In this document: piece after piece, positions 55,038-63,690 of the stretch
How positions within the stretch are numbered: the first letter of the stretch is position 1
Layout of the letters: each line of letters starts with the position of its first letter
Assembly (NCBI GenBank): GCA_019634415.1
Contig: JAHQVJ010000176.1
Coordinates: 19,145 to 83,144 of the forward strand
Length of the DNA: 64,000 bases
Direction: 5' to 3'
From: Myxococcales bacterium
GTDB taxonomy: Bacteria > Myxococcota_A > UBA796 > GCA-2862545
Notes under the pieces: model-generated
Seen by the model: only the letters and a program-made list of their open reading frames with translations
Database searches by the model: none
Told to the model about the DNA's origin: nothing
Translations under genes and position numbers: made by a program

Positions 55038-57758
55038 ATGTTTCTTTTCGGTTGGCTCACAGCCGCAGCAGGCGCCACCCCTGCCCCTGATCTGTCGTTC
55101 TCGAACGCCGTGTTCATCACCAACCGCACCGACCTGTGCTTGCCGTCGGGACTTCGGATCCTGTACCACCAGGAGCCGCACCACCCCACGGTCACCTGGA
55201 CCACCGTGATCGGCAGCGGCTCGGTGTCCGATCCGCCAGGCAAGGAGGGGCTGGCGCACCTGGTGGAGCACCTGTGGTTCCGCTCCACGCCCCGGCGCGC
55301 CTCCGTGTGGCAGGAGGCCGACGCCATCGGGGCCTCCATCAACGGGAGCACCCGTCCCGACGACACCCGCTACCCCACGGCCGCCCCCGCCTCAGCGCTG
55401 CCCCAGGTGGTCGAGCTGGAGGCGGCGCGCCTCACCCGTCCGCTGCAGGGCGTGAGCCCCGAGGTGTTCGACACGGAGCGCGAGGTCGTGCGGGCGGAGC
55501 TTCGCTGGCGCTACGAGAACAGCTCGGGCAGCGGCTACCTGGCTCTGCTCGGTGAGGTGTTCGACGAAGGACATCCCTACCACCGGCCTGGCATCGGCAC
55601 CCACGCCTCCCTCGACGCCACGACCCTCGGCGCCGCCCAGGCCTGGGCGGCCTCGCACTACGTGCCCGAGAACACCACGTGGATGATCACCGCTCCGCTG
55701 TCTGCCGAGGACTTTCGCGTGGTGCTCGCGGAGCGGCTTCCAGAGTCGATGTTCGCGGGAGCCAGTCAGTGCTCCGAGCAGGATCTCCCGACGGCTCCCC
55801 TCCCCGAGCCACGACAACGGGACCCGGTCACGGTGGAGGCCTACGTCCAGAGTCCCCAGGCTCTGATCGGATGGGCGCTTCCTGCGGGCCTGACGCGTGG
55901 CGACGCCCAGATCCAGCGGGTGACCGCGCTGCTCCAGCAGGCCATGTGGCGGGTGAACGCGCGCTGCTACAGCCGCGCGATGGTGCACGCCACGTTGGTC
56001 TACTGTCGCCTGGGGGTGCCCGAGGACGAGCCCGAGGCGCGTGTCGCCAAGGCCCTCGACCAGGTCTACCTCGCCTGGGACAACGCCAACCCGAGCTGGT
56101 CCGAGCGACGGTTCCAGCGGCAGCGCTCCCGAGAGCTCTCGGATCTGTTCCGAAGCGTCGAGAGCCTGACCGCCAGCCACTCCGACGCGGCGTACGTGCA
56201 CCACACAGGCGATCTGGATCAGCTGACGAGCTGGCTGCGCGACACCCTGGACGCCACCCAGCACGCCGACGCGGCCTTCGCGTCGAAGTGGCTCGATCAG
56301 CGCCGCGCCGTGTCGGTGATCCTCACGCCTCGAGAGGAGGCACCCGACAGCGTGCCCCATGCCGAGGGCCGTGCTCCGGCCTCGTCCGTGCCCACCCAGG
56401 AGCTCGACGACAGCATGCTGTCGGGCCTGGACACCTCGACGCTGCGCAAGGAGAGGCTGCCGAACGGCCTCGAGGTGTGGGTGTATCCGTACGGTCGCGC
56501 GCCGTTCGCGCGGGCCACGTTGGTGATGGACGGGGGCTGGGCCCTGGCCCCGAGCCGCGCGGTGGAGAGCCAGCGGAACGCCTCCACTCGCTCCCTCGGG
56601 GGGGTGCTCGACGACACCGAGATGGCCTACATCCCCGTGCGGGTGGGGGGCGACTGGTTCGTATCGGTGAACGCCACCACCCTCGAGTACGGGATCCGGG
56701 GAGCCGCAGGGAGCCTCGAGGCGTTGCTGTACCTGCTGCGGAAGCGCATGGACCACATGGTGGTGCGTCCGGAGATGCGTCGCGAGGTGCAGCGTGACCT
56801 CGAGGAGCAGCTGTGGAGCGGCCTCGAGCGCGCCAGTGTGTGGGCCGCCATGGAGCGAGCCACCCACCTGGTGGGCGAGCACGGCTGGGATCCCGAGCTT
56901 CCCACCGCCTCACCGAAGGAGGTGCGGGCGTGGTCGCACGAGGTGGTGCGACCGACCGGGTCCACCCTCATCATCGTGGGTCGGGTGGATCCCGACGAGG
57001 CCATCGCCCACGCGAAGACCTGGTGGGCGAGCTTCCAGGATCGGGGCACGGGTCAGCCGCACCAGCGGCGCCTGCAGCCGGCGCCGAGCCGGCCACGACA
57101 GATCGTGGTGCTCGACGAGCCCGCGCGAATCGGCGCGGCGGTGCACCTGGCCTGCCCGGTGGGCCCCACGGACCACGAGGGCCTGGCGGCGCGTCAGGTG
57201 CTGTCGACCACCCTCGACACGCTGGTGCAGGGGCGTCTGCGCGGCCAGCTGGGTGCGACCTACGGCGTATCGGCCTGGACGGAGGCGCTTCCCACGGGCG
57301 ACGCAGCGCTGCACGTCACCACCGACGTGACCTCGCCGGCTGCGGCCACCGCCGTGCAGAGCATCCTGCATCCACTGACGGTGCTTCGCGGCGGGAAGGC
57401 TGGCCAGCGGCACATCGCTGGTGCGCGTCGGACGCTGATCCGCAAGTCGGTGCTGGGTCTGCGGGACTCTCGCGAGGTGTCGAACCGCCTGCGGGCAGCA
57501 CGTCGATCGGGGCACGGGGTGGCGGTGATCGACGAGTCGCAGGAGCGGCTGGCGGCCGTGGACACCGCGGCGGTGGCGGGGTTGTTGGAGACCTGTGTGG
57601 GTCACGAGGTCGTGACCGTGCAGGGGCCGGTGGGCGAGCTGCGCGAGGCGATCGAGACGCTGATGGCGGACGGCCACCCGGTGCGGGTGCTGGACTGGGA
57701 AGCGGAGCGCGACGCCTGGATGAAGGAGCACGCGCCGAAGCGGTGGCGGCGCCGCTGA
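55038..57758 (+). CDS. M16 family metallopeptidase, second copy
   Basis: A 906-residue exported protein (signal MFLFGWLTAAAGATPA; ATG at 55038 after TTGGAG). The first half carries the inverted zinc motif HLVEH (74-78) in GKEGLAHLVEHLWFRSTP, then EVFDTEREVVRAELRWRYEN. The second half begins near residue 470 (LRKERLPNGLEVWVYPYGR) and includes LRGQLGATYGVSAWTEALP, the signature of the inactive repeat. It is probably an active two-domain protease in the periplasm, much divergent from the M16 lipoprotein at 7670-10459. The GT-rich region before it diverges toward the PDZ gene. Confidence 0.8.
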   Translation: MFLFGWLTAAAGATPAPDLSFSNAVFITNRTDLCLPSGLRILYHQEPHHPTVTWTTVIGSGSVSDPPGKEGLAHLVEHLWFRSTPRRASVWQEADAIGASINGSTRPDDTRYPTAAPASALPQVVELEAARLTRPLQGVSPEVFDTEREVVRAELRWRYENSSGSGYLALLGEVFDEGHPYHRPGIGTHASLDATTLGAAQAWAASHYVPENTTWMITAPLSAEDFRVVLAERLPESMFAGASQCSEQDLPTAPLPEPRQRDPVTVEAYVQSPQALIGWALPAGLTRGDAQIQRVTALLQQAMWRVNARCYSRAMVHATLVYCRLGVPEDEPEARVAKALDQVYLAWDNANPSWSERRFQRQRSRELSDLFRSVESLTASHSDAAYVHHTGDLDQLTSWLRDTLDATQHADAAFASKWLDQRRAVSVILTPREEAPDSVPHAEGRAPASSVPTQELDDSMLSGLDTSTLRKERLPNGLEVWVYPYGRAPFARATLVMDGGWALAPSRAVESQRNASTRSLGGVLDDTEMAYIPVRVGGDWFVSVNATTLEYGIRGAAGSLEALLYLLRKRMDHMVVRPEMRREVQRDLEEQLWSGLERASVWAAMERATHLVGEHGWDPELPTASPKEVRAWSHEVVRPTGSTLIIVGRVDPDEAIAHAKTWWASFQDRGTGQPHQRRLQPAPSRPRQIVVLDEPARIGAAVHLACPVGPTDHEGLAARQVLSTTLDTLVQGRLRGQLGATYGVSAWTEALPTGDAALHVTTDVTSPAAATAVQSILHPLTVLRGGKAGQRHIAGARRTLIRKSVLGLRDSREVSNRLRAARRSGHGVAVIDESQERLAAVDTAAVAGLLETCVGHEVVTVQGPVGELREAIETLMADGHPVRVLDWEAERDAWMKEHAPKRWRRR

Positions 57759-57790
57759 CGTCGAGGGGTCGGACAGGCTAGACGAGCGGC

Positions 57791-59407
57791 ATGTCCGATT
57801 CCGACTCCGACGATCTGATCCCGCGCATCACGGCTGCGGCGGCCCTCCTGGAGGAGCTGCTGGAGGACCGTGGGCTGCTGGCGGACGTGGCGGAGCCGCT
57901 GCGCAAGCGGCTGTTGATGGCGGCGGGGCGCGTGGCGCAGCCGTCGGCGCGGGAGCGCCGGCGGCTGAACCGCGCGCGCCGCAACAAGGACAAGGCCGCA
58001 GTCCGCACGGCAGACACCGAGCTGGCGGCGCAGGCGGGGATCCGGAGGCTGCGGGAGAACCCGATCTTCCACACCCCCAGGCGCCAGGATCCGGAGGCGG
58101 CGCTGCCGGCGACGCTGGGCACCTTCGCGCGGGAGCGCGTCTGCTACACCTGCCGCGCGCCCTATCGGGAGCTGCACTTCTTCTACGACCAGCTGTGCCC
58201 GAGCTGTGGCGATCTGAACTTCCGCAAGCGCTCGCCGGTGGCGGATCTGCGGGGGCGGGTGGCGCTGGTGACGGGTGCGCGGGTGAAGATCGGGTACCAC
58301 GCGGCGATCCTGCTGCTGCGCTCGGGCTGCCACGTGGTGGTGACGACGCGCTTTCCGCGGGATGCGGCGAAACGGTATTCGGCGGAGCCGGACTTCGACG
58401 CCTGGCAGGACAGGCTGCAGATCGTGGGCATCGATCTGCGGCGCGTGGGCGACGTGGAGGCGATGTGCGCGCAGCTGCTGGAGCAGCTGGATCGCCTGGA
58501 CTTCATCATCAACAACGCGTGCCAGACGGTGCGGCGTCCGCCTGGGTTCTACGATCACCTGATGGAGAGCGAGCTGACGCTGGGCAGCGATCTCGAAGAG
58601 GGGCTACTGCTGGAAGCGGCAGTGGGCAGCTCCCAGCCCGCGCCCCCCGCTGAACGCTCCTTGCTGACCGCCGACTCCTCCCGGCTGAACGCTGACGGCT
58701 CAGAGCTGAACGCTGACGGCTCAGAGCTGAACGCTGACGGCTCGGAGCTGAACGCTGACGGCTCGGAGCTGAACGCTGACGGCTCGGAGCTGAACGCTGA
58801 CCCCTCCGTAGCGTCGGCAGCGATCTACAGCGCGCTGGAGCTGCTGCCCGGCGACCAGGATCGCACCGCGTTTCCCGTGGGGCGGCTGGATGCCGACTTG
58901 CAGCAGGTGGACACCCGCAGCGTGAACAGCTGGCGGCTGAAGATGGCCGAGGTGCCCACGGTGGAGCTGCTGGAGGTCCACCTGGTGAACGCGGTGGCGC
59001 CCTTCCTGATCAACGCGCGGCTGAAGCCCTTGATGGAGCGCGTGGCGTCGGCCGACAAGCACATCGTGAACGTGAGCGCGATGGAGGGGCAATTCTATCG
59101 CACCTTCAAGAGCGACAAGCACCCGCACACGAACATGGCGAAGGCCAGCTTGAACATGATGACGCGAACGAGTGCGGCTGATTTCGTCGACAGTGGCATC
59201 CACATGAACAGCGTGGACACGGGGTGGGTGACGGACGAGGATCCGATCCATCACGCGGAGCGGAAGCGTGAGGAGCATGGATTCCATCCACCCTTGGACG
59301 TGGTGGACGGGGCTGCGCGGATCGTGGATCCGATCTTCGACGGAATCAACACGGGCGAGCACGTCTGGGGGCAGTTCCTCAAGGACTACAAGCCGACGGA
59401 CTGGTGA
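57791..59407 (+). CDS. Short-chain dehydrogenase/reductase with zinc ribbon and internal repeat
   Basis: A 538-residue protein, twice the size of an ordinary SDR. The N-terminal 110 residues are helical and basic. A zinc ribbon has C118, C121, C136 and C139 (CYTC and CPSC). The Rossmann fold starts with VALVTGARVKIGYHAAILLL, then FIINNACQTVRRPP. A 21-base minisatellite inserts about 45 residues (LNADGSE repeats, from residue 292). Catalytic Ser is in HIVNVSAMEG, but the YxxxK position reads TNMAK (447-451), so the Tyr is a Thr. NSVDTGWVTDEDP ends the fold. Substrate unknown. Confidence 0.75.
   Translation: MSDSDSDDLIPRITAAAALLEELLEDRGLLADVAEPLRKRLLMAAGRVAQPSARERRRLNRARRNKDKAAVRTADTELAAQAGIRRLRENPIFHTPRRQDPEAALPATLGTFARERVCYTCRAPYRELHFFYDQLCPSCGDLNFRKRSPVADLRGRVALVTGARVKIGYHAAILLLRSGCHVVVTTRFPRDAAKRYSAEPDFDAWQDRLQIVGIDLRRVGDVEAMCAQLLEQLDRLDFIINNACQTVRRPPGFYDHLMESELTLGSDLEEGLLLEAAVGSSQPAPPAERSLLTADSSRLNADGSELNADGSELNADGSELNADGSELNADGSELNADPSVASAAIYSALELLPGDQDRTAFPVGRLDADLQQVDTRSVNSWRLKMAEVPTVELLEVHLVNAVAPFLINARLKPLMERVASADKHIVNVSAMEGQFYRTFKSDKHPHTNMAKASLNMMTRTSAADFVDSGIHMNSVDTGWVTDEDPIHHAERKREEHGFHPPLDVVDGAARIVDPIFDGINTGEHVWGQFLKDYKPTDW
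58664..58803 (+). repeat. 21-base tandem repeat (minisatellite) inside the SDR gene
   Basis: Five full copies of a 21-base unit (first copy CTGAACGCTGACGGCTCAGA + G, 58685-58705) run to 58789, followed by a 14-base partial copy and preceded by one decayed copy (58664-58684). Units 1-2 have TCAGAG, units 3-5 TCGGAG. Each codes LNADGSE, so copy-number changes keep the frame. Confidence 0.9.
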
Positions 59408-59641
59408 GTGCTGGTGCAGATCGTCGAGCGGCTGGGCCAGGAATTGCGGCCGATTTCGACCGATCCCGGCACTCCGAGCTGTCGAGCGATCCCTCTCTTC
59501 GCTGCCCCCTCTCCGCAAGAACGTGGACTGCCAGGGCTTCCTCCTTCGAGAGCTGGCGGCCCATCGCTCCTCCCTGTCCAGGAATGGACACAGCGTCGCT
59601 GACCTTCAATGCCTTGGGGTCAAGCAGGTGGGGAAACATCG

Positions 59642-59902
59642 ATGCCCCCCAAGAGCGAGCCTACGGGGCTTCCTGACACGGGCTCGATTCGCAGGGCTGG
59701 CACGGCCAGTGGCCAGTTCGGAGCGCGCCCGGGGCGCCACGGCGAGGAGCCGCACCTCATGGCCTCTTCGGCGACGCTCTTTTGGAGTAGTATCTGCACC
59801 GTCGAAGAGGCGACTGGGTTGGGTATGTTGTCCTACCATTTCCGGGGTGCGGAGGGCCTTCGACGGGCACTCGAGGCGGCAGGGTTGCTGGAGCAGGAGT
59901 GA
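59642..59902 (+). CDS. Small protein coupled to the EAD1-like kinase
   Basis: An 86-residue open frame whose TGA overlaps the GTG start of the kinase (GTGA). The C-terminal 45 residues look protein-like (SICTVEEATGLGMLSYHFRG, then EGLRRALEAAGLLEQE), while the N-terminal part is less convincing; a start at the in-frame ATG at 59759 would give a shorter product. GGGGAAA precedes the ATG at 59642. The base composition is less GC-rich than in the preceding genes. No family recognised. The 234 bases before it (59408-59641) show no gene. Confidence 0.45.
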   Translation: MPPKSEPTGLPDTGSIRRAGTASGQFGARPGRHGEEPHLMASSATLFWSSICTVEEATGLGMLSYHFRGAEGLRRALEAAGLLEQE

Positions 59903-62229
59903 ATTCGAAGCGGCTCCACGAACTCTTCATCCGGCTCTTCGACGAGGCCTCCGCCCTTCGTGCCTTCATCAAGGGTGGGCCTGAGGGGCAGGAGATCGAA
60001 GCCGGCCTCCCCGAAGGACTGAGCCGAGCTGATCTGGTAGACGAATATATGGCCGCCATCGAGCGAAAAGGCGTAGAGCCGAGGGAATTGTTCGACTCCC
60101 TGCTCGAGGAAAAGCCAGCTCATGGAGAAGAGATTCGAGCGGCCCAAACAGCCGACGACGGGGACCGGCAGGAGCGCCGGGCGGCGGCCGCGGAGCTGGA
60201 GCGTCTGATCCGGAGGCGCCGAGACCAACACGAAGCGGGTTCCGTCGCGGAGCTGGATGCCGAGATCTTGCGGCTGAAGCGGATCTTGCGTGTAGGTCCC
60301 ACGTTGAAGGAAGGGGAGATCCTCAACGGGGTCTTTCAGCTCAAAGAGAAGGTAGGAACCGGCGGCTTCGCCACCGTGTGGCGCGCATGGGAATTGCTTG
60401 CGGGCGGTCTGCACCGAGAGGTCGCGGTGAAGGTGCTCAGAGGCGAGTACTCGGAGGATCGCACAAAGCGAGACCGCATGTTCCGCGGGGCTCGACTGAT
60501 GTATTCCTTGGAGCATCCCGCTGTGGTGAAGGTGCTCAAGACCCGCGCCGAGGACGTTGGCTTTCGCTACTACGTGATGGAGTACCTGGCTGGCGGAAAC
60601 CTGCGGACGGCCGTGCTCGAGAAGCGATTGAACTATGAAGAGGCGCTCGATTTGCTTCAGCAGGTGGGCGATGGTCTGCAGGCGGCCCACGATCGCGGCA
60701 TGGTGCACCGAGACGTGAAGCCAAGCAACATTCTGCTGGACGGTGCACGGGCCGCGAAGCTCTCGGATTTCGATCTGGTGCGGGCCCCGATGACACGAGC
60801 GTTCACGGTGCCGGGTGGGGTTCTGGGAACGGTGGCGTTCGCGGCCCCCGAAAGCCTGAAGGGCTCCGAGCAAGCAGGCGTGCCTGCGGACGTGTTCAGC
60901 CTTGCTATGACGGCAGCGTTCTGCGTGTGGGGAGCACCGTTGCCATGGCCAGACACCATCCGAGATCCGTCGGCGTTCGTGGATGGGCTGAACTGTTCCG
61001 ATGCCCTACGGGAGGTGTTGCGGCAAGGCTTGGCCTTCGATCCCCACGCGCGGTTCGCCAGCGTGCGAGCACTGTGCGAGGCGATGGCGGACGCGTTGGA
61101 GGCGGAGGCCACGGAACAGCTGCTGCGCGACTCGTATGCCGAAGCAACCACGGACGGCACGGGGATCGCCAAGGAGGCTCGATCCGCCGAGCACGTGGAG
61201 CTGTGGCCGAATTGGCAGCCCGAGCCGCTGCCGACGTTCGAGCCTCGAGGCGGCGACGAGCCCGACACACTGCCGAGTTCGCTCGAACCGATCTTGGCCA
61301 GAGGCCGTCTAGAGGCTCTGGATGCAGAGCTGCTTCGCATCCCGGCGCCGCCGGTAGCAGAAGCCCTCGACGAAGCGGAAACGAGAATCCGGCTACAACC
61401 AAGCGGGCCTGTCGACGAAGAACAGCGCGTGCGAATCCTCGTACCGTTCTCGAACTCCGGCGCACCAGACAGCCTCCTGGCTGCAGACGGCCCCTCAGCT
61501 GACGATTCCGACATTGGCCAGGAGATCCCTCCGGACACGCAGACGGGTTTCCGAACCTGGCGAATGCTCACCATTGCGGCACTCCTCGCTGTGCTGCCGA
61601 TTGCGTTTCTCGCCTTTCTGTGGAACCTGTGGAACCTGGCGGACACCGTGCTGGCTCTTGTCGGGCCCGTGCCATCTCAGCCAGTGATGGTTCAGGGAAC
61701 CCCAGCAGCGCAAATCCCCCATCCCATAACGGGCCTCCAAGAAGCCTGGATGTCGGAGGAGGAAGGGAGCATCGTGGTCCCCGTGGCGGCAGCTCCGTTG
61801 GCTGACCTCGAGCCCCACGCCCCCTCGATGGGTGGGGCCGACAAGGGTGAGCTGGAAGAGCGTCCTGAGCCAGCTCCCGTAACAGAATCCCCTGAGCCCG
61901 CGTCCTCCGGCCTCGGCCTCTGTGTGCCGAAGCCTGGCCCCGGTTTGGACATCCGGGGTTTGTGGATCGGCGCAGCGGATGGCCGTTCCTTCAAGCTCAC
62001 GATTCGGTCCCAGAGCAAAGCTTCCGTCTCTGGGATGGCCGAGATGAATCAAGACGACGGCACGTGGGAGAAATACCAGGTGACAGGATTCGTAGACGAT
62101 CGGGGAGCGGTGTGCCTCGGAACGGAGGGCCAGGTCGAGTTGCGTGGGTCGCTCCGTGGCATGCGGCTGAACGGCACGTACGTCCTCGGCTCGGACTCGC
62201 GGCCGAAGAACTTCAGCCTGATCCGGTGA
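59899..62229 (+). CDS. EAD1-like domain serine/threonine kinase with membrane helix
   Basis: A 776-residue protein. Residues 3-80 (LHELFIRLFDEASALRAFIK, LVDEYMAAIERKGVEPRELF, SLLEEKPAHGEEI) match effector-associated domain 1-like adaptor domains, death-like folds of conflict systems. A charged coiled segment follows, then a kinase: FATVW, Lys178 (VAVKVL), HRDVKPSN (270-277) and DFD (290-292) in place of DFG, and GTVAFAAPESLKG. A membrane helix spans 556-580. A beta-rich C-terminal domain (LDIRGLWIGAADGRSFKLTI, ASVSGMAEMNQDDGTW) would lie outside. The start is embedded in the preceding small gene. Confidence 0.8.
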   Translation: MNSKRLHELFIRLFDEASALRAFIKGGPEGQEIEAGLPEGLSRADLVDEYMAAIERKGVEPRELFDSLLEEKPAHGEEIRAAQTADDGDRQERRAAAAELERLIRRRRDQHEAGSVAELDAEILRLKRILRVGPTLKEGEILNGVFQLKEKVGTGGFATVWRAWELLAGGLHREVAVKVLRGEYSEDRTKRDRMFRGARLMYSLEHPAVVKVLKTRAEDVGFRYYVMEYLAGGNLRTAVLEKRLNYEEALDLLQQVGDGLQAAHDRGMVHRDVKPSNILLDGARAAKLSDFDLVRAPMTRAFTVPGGVLGTVAFAAPESLKGSEQAGVPADVFSLAMTAAFCVWGAPLPWPDTIRDPSAFVDGLNCSDALREVLRQGLAFDPHARFASVRALCEAMADALEAEATEQLLRDSYAEATTDGTGIAKEARSAEHVELWPNWQPEPLPTFEPRGGDEPDTLPSSLEPILARGRLEALDAELLRIPAPPVAEALDEAETRIRLQPSGPVDEEQRVRILVPFSNSGAPDSLLAADGPSADDSDIGQEIPPDTQTGFRTWRMLTIAALLAVLPIAFLAFLWNLWNLADTVLALVGPVPSQPVMVQGTPAAQIPHPITGLQEAWMSEEEGSIVVPVAAAPLADLEPHAPSMGGADKGELEERPEPAPVTESPEPASSGLGLCVPKPGPGLDIRGLWIGAADGRSFKLTIRSQSKASVSGMAEMNQDDGTWEKYQVTGFVDDRGAVCLGTEGQVELRGSLRGMRLNGTYVLGSDSRPKNFSLIR

Positions 62230-62237
62230 AGCGAACC

Positions 62238-62813
62238 TCACACCCGTCGACCCGAGGTCACCGGTGAATGCTCCGCGCGGCGTCCCGGCCCATGAGGACC
62301 CTGGACGACCTGACGAGCAGTGGCCCCACCCTGGCCTACCTCACGGGCGCTGGATGCGCTCGCCAGCCGCTGGGCCCCAGCCGCCACCCGCTGAAGGAAC
62401 CATCGCACCGACGGAACCGTGAGCAACAGGTCCGTCTGGGCGAGGATCGGCGCCGCCATCGAGAAGTGCGGTACCACCGCCCCCACCACCCGATGGACCC
62501 ATGCTCAGACGCCTTGCGACCGATGGGACCCCTGCCCTTCTGGAGCGGGGTCGTGCGGATCTGCAGATGCGGGAAGCGCGCCCACGCGCCCAGCGACCAG
62601 TCGTCGAAGGCGGGGTGGCCCCGGCGGCCGTACGCGGCCCACGGCCAGGTTCCGATGACCTCGCCGCGCAGTCCCTCGTTCTCGATGCCACTCGGCGGGA
62701 TGAGGGCGTCGTAGCGGCCTTCGGTCAAGTGCCCAATCGCCCCGTCGGAGCGTGGCACCAGCTCGACCGCACGCCGGGCGGCGAGCCTGGCAACACACCT
62801 CACCTGGGCGCCC
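62238..62813 (-). pseudogene. Decayed LysR-type regulator, substrate-binding part
   Basis: Two frames together give the effector domain of a LysR-type regulator. From about 62803 to 62500: VELVPRSDGAIGHLTEGRYD, EGLRGEVIGTWPWAAYGRRG, WARFPHLQIRTTPLQKGRGP. Then, after a frame change near 62490: VVGAVVPHFSMAAPILAQTD, LLLTVPSVRWFLQRVA. The HTH third is absent and no single frame spans the domain, so it is broken. The gene fragment abuts the 3' end of the decayed membrane gene. Confidence 0.6.
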
Positions 62814-62814
62814 C

Positions 62815-63400
62815 TCAGTCGCGCAACCGGACGGGCAGCACTGACTCGGATGGGGCGTGCGCCTCGCTGCGCACCACGTCGTCCAACAGGTCACGAAAGT
62901 TGTTGCCCGCGACGTCCTCGAGAGCGCTGTCGACGACGAGCCACAGCTCCCCGGAGGCCCACGCTTCGTCCGGCGTGAAGCGCCAGACTCTCCACAGTGT
63001 GTACAACCTGAACAGTGCACACCCACAATGACGAGGTGCATCACGAAGTCCGCCGTGGGAGAGAATCCAGGCGCATTCGCTGTGGGGAACAGTGGATCGA
63101 TGATCGTCTCCTGCCCCTCTCGGAGCAGGGTCATGAGGAACATGGCTATGAACAGCTCGACCCTCTGGAAGGCGACGATGGCGGCAGAGACCAAAGCCAT
63201 CGTCAGTGTGCGTGCAGCGAACTCGCATGCAAGCCTCCGATCGGCAACGGTGTCGATCGTGATGCCCGAGGCGCGGACGGCTTCGTGATCGAGGTAGAAC
63301 TCGTAGACCTGCGTCGACATAATCAAGATGAGCAGCACTTGCAGCACAGAGATCCACGGAGGGGGATCCGTTTGCTGCGGGTGTTGTTGGCAGTGGTCAT
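62815..63400 (-). pseudogene. Decayed small membrane protein gene with frame changes
   Basis: A plausible start is ATG at 63400 (MTTANNTRSKRIPLR after GGGAGCC). The coding signal then moves to another frame: WISVLQVLLILIMSTQVYEF, LTMALVSAAIVAFQRVELFI, FSPTADFVMHLVIVG. Near 63015 it shifts again to LFRLYTLWRVWRFTPDEAWA, ELWLVVDSALEDVAGNNFRD and LLDDVVRSEAHAPSESVLPV. Two indels relative to an original four-helix protein would explain this. An assembly error is the alternative. Family not recognised. Confidence 0.5.
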
Positions 63401-63690
63401 GTTCAGGCTCCCCGATGCAACGGCGACGCTCCACACGCGCCGCCGCTTCGTTGCCTGGCTGACATGCACCCACAAGATGAAACACATTGGATGATGCACA
63501 TGCGTGATGAACATCATTCAAATAAGGCAACCGTGCGCCCGCGACGCACACGATGCGCCCCTCATCTAGGCGTAGGTGATCGGTAAGTGGCTGGAGCCTC
63601 GAGGCAGAGCGACTCTCGCCTCACGGCACAGCCGCCGGAACCCTGCAGTCACACGGGCCTCGACTCGAGGCTAGCCATCCTGGAGGAACG
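63401..63690. other. Intergenic region with two related palindromes
   Basis: No gene is seen in these 290 bases. Two related palindromes are present: GCCTCGAGGC (63596-63605, perfect) and GCCTCGA-C-TCGAGGC (63657-63671, perfect around one central base). The second lies 20 bases before the ATG at 63691. They could be operators or RNA hairpins for the last gene. Confidence 0.4.

Noticed and set aside
58664..58803. Considered as a CRISPR array or DNA repeat element
   Set aside because: There are no spacers, the unit is an in-frame 21-base tandem repeat, and both flanks are continuous SDR coding sequence.
60766..60774. DFD in the EAD1-like kinase considered as evidence of a pseudokinase
   Set aside because: The metal-binding Asp is kept and Lys178 and HRD are intact; replacement of the Gly alone is seen in kinases that may still be active.
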